Assembly: GCA_937974175.1 (NCBI GenBank)
Contig: CALJIG010000056.1
Location: forward strand, 13,009-77,008
Source of the DNA: an uncultured Ignavibacteria bacterium
GTDB taxonomy: Bacteria; Bacteroidota; Ignavibacteria; Tepidaquicellales; Tepidaquicellaceae
Length of the DNA: 64,000 bases
Reading direction: 5' to 3'
Under the pieces are notes generated by a model, which saw only the letters and a program-made list of their open reading frames with translations, did no database searches and had not been told where the DNA came from. Of this stretch, positions 60,240-64,000 are shown in pieces; the first letter of the stretch is position 1, and each line of letters starts with the position of its first letter. The position numbers and the translations under genes were made by a program.

Positions 60240-63200
60240 ATGACTTCCGTATCCCCCCGCGATGAAGTTTCTTCATACGATAATCTGAAATTTATACAGA
60301 GTTTAAAAGAACTTACAGCATCCATTGATGAAGGTATTATTATCACAGATGAAAAAGAAAACATTATCTGGGTAAATAGTGCTTTTGAAAAAATCTGTGG
60401 AAGTACACTTTCAGAGTTACTGGGTAAGAAGCCAAACTCACTGCAGGGAGTTGATACTAACCAGGATACCGTTACAGAGATGCGCGATGCGGTTAAAAAA
60501 GAGCATTCGATAGATACTGAAATATTAAATTACCATCCTGATAAAACTCCATACTGGATAAAGCTAAACATTTCACCTATTAAAGACAGTAAAGGGCTAC
60601 TGACTAACTACGTTGCGTTCGAGCATGATATAACACACGAAAAAAACATTGAAATTGATCTGCAAAAAACTGAATTGCAGTATAAAGACTTGTTCGAAAA
60701 AAATCCGTGTGTGATGTGGATTTGCGATACTGTCAACTTTAAATTTATAGAGGTAAATCAGGCTGCAATTGATAAGTATGGTTACAGCCGGGAAGAATTT
60801 ATGAAGATGTCTCTTAAAGACGTTAAAACCGCTGAAGACATAGCACAACTTGATACTACTTTTTCAAACGAAACAGAAACCTACCGCGAACGCGGAGTAG
60901 TGGAACATTATAAAAAAAACGGTGAATCAATTTTTGTTGATGTAAAGACTAACAGGGTAAACTATGCAGGTAAGCCGTGCTCGCTGGCATTGCTGAATGA
61001 TGTAACAGACAGAGTAAGAAAAGAGAAAGAAATAAAAGAACTGAATAAAAAACTGGAGCAGAGAATTATCGATAGCGATAAAAATAATGCAGAGCTTGCA
61101 AAGGCAAATCAAAGATATGAGTATGTTTCAAAAGCGGCGAATGAAGCGATATGGGATTTAGAGCTGGAGACTAATATAATTTCATTCGGTGGAAGCTATA
61201 AAGAAATGTTCGGATATTCTTATCCCGATGACAAAATAAATCTCTCCAAAATACAGCACATTCTGCATCCCGATGATATCGAAAGAGTCAATAAAAGTAT
61301 AGCAGATGCGCTTAGCAGCCCATCATGCAGATTTTGGGAAGGGTATTACCGGGTAATTAAAAAAGGCGGAGGTATTGTATTCGTACATGACAGGGCATAC
61401 ATAATTTATGATGAAAACAATTCTAAGCCGGTAAGATTTGTTGGCGCAATACAAAATATTACACAGGAAAAAAATAGTGAAGAAGCGCTGCTGGAACAGA
61501 TGAAGAAAGTAAACATAATAATACAAAGCATAACCGATATTTTTTATGTAGTGGATACAAACTTTAACCTGCTATACACAAACACTGCAATGGAAATCCT
61601 TACAGGTAAATCTAAGGAAGAGCTGCGAGGTAAAAATATCTGGGATGTATTCAAAGATGTAGATATAAGTCTTCCGAAATCAGAATTTGAAAAAGCTCTT
61701 CTGCAAAAAAAAGAGTCCGAATTTGAAATGGAGTATAGGGGAAAAACTTATCTTGTTGCACTTCATTATTCTGAAATTGGTTTGACAGTATCAGGCAAAG
61801 ATGTAACTACACTGAAAAGGCGTGAGGAAGAAATAATTAGCAATGCAAAGTTTTTAAAAGAAATATCCGATTCAACAGCAGGTTTTATTTTCCAGCTGGA
61901 ATATGATTCCGAACTGAAGCCTAAGTTAAATTATGCCAGCGAGAAAGCTTACGATTACTGGGGTGTGGAAATCAGCGAAATTACGCATGATTATACGAAA
62001 GTTCTTAGCGCTATACACCCTGAAGATATTGAAAAAGTAAAGGATACACTGAAAGAAATGTTAACTAATCATACTCAGCTGAATGTTAAATACAGATACG
62101 TAAATAAAATTACAAATGAAGTGAAGTGGGTAAGGGCTTCAGGTATTGCTACAATACAAAAAAACGGAAATACAATTGTGAATGGGATAATAACCGATAT
62201 AACTGAGATAGAGAATAACTATAAACAGCTGGAAGAAGCTAACAGAAGATTTGAATATCTTTCTAAGGCAACTCATGAAACAATCTGGGAGCGTGATATT
62301 GAAACGAATATGCTCAACCTTGGCGGGGGTTATAAAGAAATGCTCGGAACGGATTTCCCGGAAAACAAAATATCATTTGATGAATGGACAGAACTAATTC
62401 ATCCTGATGATTTGAAAAGAACTTTGAAATGTATGGAGGACACTTTGAGTAACCCTTCCCGGACATTTTGGGAATGCGATTACACATTTACGAGGAAAGA
62501 CGGAATGGAAGTTGATGTATTTGAAAAAGCTTATATTATTTATGATAAAAGAAACAATAAGCCTGTAAAAATAATCGGCTCTACGCGCGATGTAACTGCA
62601 CTTAAAAAAATACAGAGAGAAAAGGATAACTTAATAAAAGATCTGATTAAAAGAAATCAGGTGCTGGAACAATTTACATTTATGGTCTCGCATAATCTGC
62701 GTGCGCCTATTGCCAATCTTATGGGCATAAACGATGTACTGGAAGACAACACTACTGATACCGAGACAAAAGAAAGTATGTATGAGCTGAATAAGCAATC
62801 TATCTTCAGATTAAATGATGTTGTAAATGATATGAATGAAGTACTTAGCGTGAAGAAAAATATGGATGAAGACAGAACAGATATTATATTTGCAGAAACG
62901 CTTAAGGAAGTGAATGATGAAGTACATTCTAGTTTAAGTAAAACTAAATTAGTAATACAATCTGATTTTTCAAAAGCGGAATCTATTTTTTCAATACCGA
63001 GCTATATAAGAAGCATCTTCCAGAATTTAATTACCAACAGTATAAAATACAGGCATGACGGCTCATCTTTTATCAGAATTACCTCAGATGAAGACAACGA
63101 TTATATATACCTTACTTTTGAGGATGACGGTATGGGAATCGATCTTACAAAGAACCATAGCAAGGTATTCGGATTATACAATAGATTTCACCTTGGTATT

Positions 63201-63320
63201 GAAGGAAAGGGGATGGGGCTATTTATGGTTAAAAGCCAGATAGAAAGCCTTCACGGAGAGATATCCGTTGAGAGCAAAGTAAATGTAGGAACAAAGTTTT
63301 TTATCAAATTTAAGAAATAA
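60240..63320 (+). CDS. Soluble histidine kinase with 6 PAS domains, paralog of the 15-PAS kinase
   Basis: A 1026-residue sensor kinase without membrane segments. Its six PAS domains run over residues ~20-775: PAS1 LOV-like (G-K-K-P-N-S-L-Q-G, again Pro in place of the LOV Cys), PAS2 matching PAS2 of the larger kinase, then PAS3 (R-Y-E-Y-V-S-K-A type), PAS4 (I-I-I-Q-S-I-T-D type), and a final couplet PAS5-6 (K-F-L-K-E-I-S and R-F-E-Y-L-S-K-A). HisKA shows M-V-S-H-N-L-R-A-P-I with His818; N-L-I-T-N, E-D-D-G-M-G-I-D and G-K-G-M-G-L form the ATPase site. The C-terminal ~250 residues are closely similar to the giant kinase. Followed four bases on by its own receiver gene. Confidence 0.93.
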   Translation: MTSVSPRDEVSSYDNLKFIQSLKELTASIDEGIIITDEKENIIWVNSAFEKICGSTLSELLGKKPNSLQGVDTNQDTVTEMRDAVKKEHSIDTEILNYHPDKTPYWIKLNISPIKDSKGLLTNYVAFEHDITHEKNIEIDLQKTELQYKDLFEKNPCVMWICDTVNFKFIEVNQAAIDKYGYSREEFMKMSLKDVKTAEDIAQLDTTFSNETETYRERGVVEHYKKNGESIFVDVKTNRVNYAGKPCSLALLNDVTDRVRKEKEIKELNKKLEQRIIDSDKNNAELAKANQRYEYVSKAANEAIWDLELETNIISFGGSYKEMFGYSYPDDKINLSKIQHILHPDDIERVNKSIADALSSPSCRFWEGYYRVIKKGGGIVFVHDRAYIIYDENNSKPVRFVGAIQNITQEKNSEEALLEQMKKVNIIIQSITDIFYVVDTNFNLLYTNTAMEILTGKSKEELRGKNIWDVFKDVDISLPKSEFEKALLQKKESEFEMEYRGKTYLVALHYSEIGLTVSGKDVTTLKRREEEIISNAKFLKEISDSTAGFIFQLEYDSELKPKLNYASEKAYDYWGVEISEITHDYTKVLSAIHPEDIEKVKDTLKEMLTNHTQLNVKYRYVNKITNEVKWVRASGIATIQKNGNTIVNGIITDITEIENNYKQLEEANRRFEYLSKATHETIWERDIETNMLNLGGGYKEMLGTDFPENKISFDEWTELIHPDDLKRTLKCMEDTLSNPSRTFWECDYTFTRKDGMEVDVFEKAYIIYDKRNNKPVKIIGSTRDVTALKKIQREKDNLIKDLIKRNQVLEQFTFMVSHNLRAPIANLMGINDVLEDNTTDTETKESMYELNKQSIFRLNDVVNDMNEVLSVKKNMDEDRTDIIFAETLKEVNDEVHSSLSKTKLVIQSDFSKAESIFSIPSYIRSIFQNLITNSIKYRHDGSSFIRITSDEDNDYIYLTFEDDGMGIDLTKNHSKVFGLYNRFHLGIEGKGMGLFMVKSQIESLHGEISVESKVNVGTKFFIKFKK

Positions 63321-63324
63321 TGAT

Positions 63325-63741
63325 ATGCTGAACGAACGAAAACTTATAATGCTTGTAGATGATGATAGTGTTTGTAATTCAATTAACACAATCTATCTGC
63401 AGCGCAGAATAGCCAAAGAATGTGATTTGATATCTTTCCAGTCTCCGTTAGAGGCGTTAAATTATTTATCACAGTGCTTTGCGAATTCTATGTATTGTAA
63501 AATTCTCATTCTGCTTGATATAAATATGCCGCATATGACAGGATTTGATTTTATTGACGAGTATAAAAAGTTTCCGGAACATAAAACAGAAGTTATTATT
63601 GATATTTTAACTTCCAGCATCAATCCGGTTGATATAGAAAAAGTAAAAAGCAATTCTGCAATAACGGATTTCATTTTAAAGCCTATTACTAACGGCAGAG
63701 CGGATTGTCTTCTGGAAGAGATGGCAAATTCCGTAAATTAA
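63325..63741 (+). CDS. Single-domain response regulator (cognate of the 6-PAS kinase)
   Basis: A 138-residue receiver domain: L-V-D-D-D near residue 12, phospho-acceptor Asp65 in L-L-D-I-N-M-P, switch in L-T-S-S, conserved Lys in L-K-P. It lacks an output domain, like its paralog at 58704, with which it also shares the motif Y-L or L-x-x-C in the loop before the acceptor strand. It begins four bases after the kinase stop, so the two are co-translated. Downstream is a 100-base gap, then a minus-strand terminator. Confidence 0.93.
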   Translation: MLNERKLIMLVDDDSVCNSINTIYLQRRIAKECDLISFQSPLEALNYLSQCFANSMYCKILILLDINMPHMTGFDFIDEYKKFPEHKTEVIIDILTSSINPVDIEKVKSNSAITDFILKPITNGRADCLLEEMANSVN

Positions 63742-63847
63742 ATTTGTATCAACTTTCTGCACTACACTTTTGTAATATCATCTCTGTAAAGAAAATAATT
63801 TTATAATTTTCTGCCTGTTCGATTTAGTCATAGCTATAATTTAGAAT

Positions 63848-63917
63848 AAAAAAAAAAGCCCTCCATCTCGAAGCAGTACGAATGGAGGGCGGGGGCTCCG
63901 TTTACGATTAAACGGAG
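63848..63917 (-). terminator. Double hairpin with T-run: end of a minus-strand transcript
   Basis: On the minus strand, CTCCGTTTA/TAAACGGAG (63896-63904 with 63909-63917, 4-base loop) is followed by GCCCTCCAT/ATGGAGGGC (63858-63866 with 63882-63890, 15-base loop) and a run of ten T. The second hairpin is a strong terminator; the first adds upstream structure. The gene it serves lies beyond the right edge. Confidence 0.8.
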
Positions 63918-63945
63918 TTTTGCTGGAGTTCTCACCTCTTAAAAT

Positions 63946-64000
63946 CAATTAGCAATTAGCAATTAGCAATTAGCAATTAGCAATTAGCAATTAGCAATTA
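63946..64000. repeat. Heptamer tandem repeat, runs off the window
   Basis: Nearly eight perfect copies of CAATTAG reach the window edge, so the full length is not seen. It lies immediately upstream (minus-strand sense) of the double hairpin terminator. Confidence 0.9.

Noticed and set aside
1..64000. tRNA or rRNA genes
   Set aside because: Scanned for T-loop patterns such as GTTCGAATC/GTTCAAATC and for long rRNA-like G/C-rich stretches on both strands; none with a supporting cloverleaf.

Overview
The window reads as a low-GC chromosome segment from a member of the Bacteroidota/Ignavibacteriota side of the FCB group, most like an Ignavibacteria-type genome. The basis is four proteins ending in a type IX secretion (T9SS) type A sorting domain with the phrase NYPNPFNP and a terminal K-K-M-x-L-V/I-K, a full-length SprA translocon protein, a CarboxypepD_reg/TonB receptor with a lipoprotein partner, DUF3127, weak Shine-Dalgarno use and frequent TTG starts. 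No tRNA, rRNA, CRISPR array, insertion sequence or prophage was recognised.

Layout. 1-12.7 kb: secreted T9SS cargo (a partial YCF48/BNR-like protein, a three-gene operon of two sorting-domain proteins plus a peptidase-S74 tail-fibre-like protein, and a sialidase-fold-like protein), two members of an unknown ~490-residue family, an SDR oxidoreductase, and a candidate structured RNA at about 3.78-3.90 kb. 12.7-18.6 kb: a micrococcal-nuclease-like protein, a surface lipoprotein plus TonB receptor, an AT-rich orphan gene and a PAP2/sphingomyelin-synthase-like membrane protein. 19-29 kb: a large gluzincin/beta-propeller/beta-barrel protein divergent from sprA. 29.3-31.5 kb: a nucleoside salvage operon (cdd, tdk, BMP-type nucleoside-binding lipoprotein). 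31.5-34.9 kb: a repeat-rich accessory island holding an OLD-family ATPase/Toprim protein. 34.9-44.3 kb: housekeeping genes, namely a GT9 glycosyltransferase, leucine dehydrogenase, signal peptidase I, deoxynucleoside kinase, and the translation/secretion cluster ffh-rpsP-khpA-rimM-trmD-rplS. 44.5-51.8 kb: TPR proteins, a split YeeE/YedE transporter, tandem lipoproteins and small secreted proteins, with a decayed TPR copy. 52-63.7 kb: two related soluble multi-PAS histidine kinases (15 and 6 PAS domains), each followed directly by its own single-domain response regulator.

The most unusual non-coding feature is a family of G/C-rich palindromic intergenic elements (core CCCCCTCCTT-n3-AAGGAGGGGG plus a GGGGGAGGT tail), seen at about a dozen sites, often as inverted pairs. 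Two AT-rich accessory genes (17325-17831 and 32554-34623) each sit between inverted copies, and in both the stop codon lies in the TTAAACC edge of the right-hand copy. The OLD-family gene also has an outer 40-bp inverted repeat, so 32257-34816 looks like a small repeat-bounded cassette. Next to it is an array of six GTCGG pairs, each pair spaced exactly 11 bp. These, together with the 15-PAS kinase and its twin, are the best candidates for something undescribed.
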